DNA of 5,651 nucleotides from Alphaproteobacteria bacterium (GTDB lineage Bacteria; Pseudomonadota; Alphaproteobacteria; UBA3830), in contig BNWJ01000091.1 in the NCBI GenBank assembly GCA_025998735.1, positions 1 to 5,651 on the forward strand. The letters run 5' to 3'. This document shows positions 5,648 to 5,651 of this stretch, one piece after another. A model generated the notes under the pieces. The model ran no database searches, was not told the origin of the DNA, and worked only from the letters and a program-made list of their open reading frames with translations. Within the stretch, counting starts at the first letter, position 1, and the number at the start of each line of letters is the position of its first letter. The translations under genes were made by a program, and so were the position numbers.

Positions 5648-5651
5648 ATGA
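5648..5651 (+). CDS. Start codon of a gene continuing beyond the window
   Basis: An ATG at 5648-5650 follows AGGTAGG (5631-5637) by 10 bases and the predicted promoter by about 33 bases. The product is unknown because only one codon is visible. The 3' half of the palindrome overlaps the Shine-Dalgarno, so the operator and the ribosome binding site are physically linked. Confidence 0.35.

Overview
The window looks like a piece of an AT-rich alphaproteobacterial genome, roughly 40% G+C by eye. Three genes fill most of it: a chimeric 2-oxoglutarate dehydrogenase E2 (SucB)-like protein on the + strand, and an mtaB-ftsY pair on the - strand. The mtaB-ftsY adjacency is familiar from Alphaproteobacteria. 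The AT bias, degenerate repeats inside genes and a selfish-element-like insert in mtaB recall host-associated members (Rickettsiales/Holosporales type), but the exact lineage cannot be fixed from this sequence.

Layout. Bases 1-124 may hold the unrecognised 3' end of a + strand gene. Bases 125-431 are non-coding, with two palindromic/hairpin structures, a consensus-like -10 hexamer and a good ribosome binding site for the next gene. Bases 432-2984 encode an 850-residue protein. It has an N-terminal lipoyl-type domain whose lipoylated lysine is replaced by Met, then a very long charged helical region with 19- and 15-residue periodicities, and a C-terminal SucB-type acyltransferase domain that keeps its catalytic His and Asp. 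No peripheral subunit-binding domain is visible. A perfect 8-bp hairpin overlaps its stop codon, in the gap between it and the convergent ftsY. The - strand carries mtaB (5337-3928) and ftsY (3927-3025), abutting with no intervening base and probably transcribed from a promoter near 5369-5399. The mtaB gene carries two tandem in-frame copies of a 75-84 bp palindrome-bearing element in the linker between its first two domains. Bases 5352-5647 are non-coding: an imperfect hairpin cluster, an A-rich stretch, then a + strand promoter, a 12-bp palindrome and a Shine-Dalgarno in front of an ATG at 5648 that starts a gene outside the window.

How the genes relate. MtaB (tRNA 2-methylthio-t6A synthase) and FtsY (SRP receptor) are housekeeping genes forming one likely transcription unit. 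The E2-like gene stands alone and is not beside a visible sucA or lpd. Its loss of the lipoyl lysine, apparent lack of an E1/E3-binding domain and roughly 400 residues of helix argue that it is not a normal TCA-cycle E2. It is the most unusual object here: possibly a structural protein built on an E2 oligomeric core, with a normal sucB expected elsewhere in the genome.
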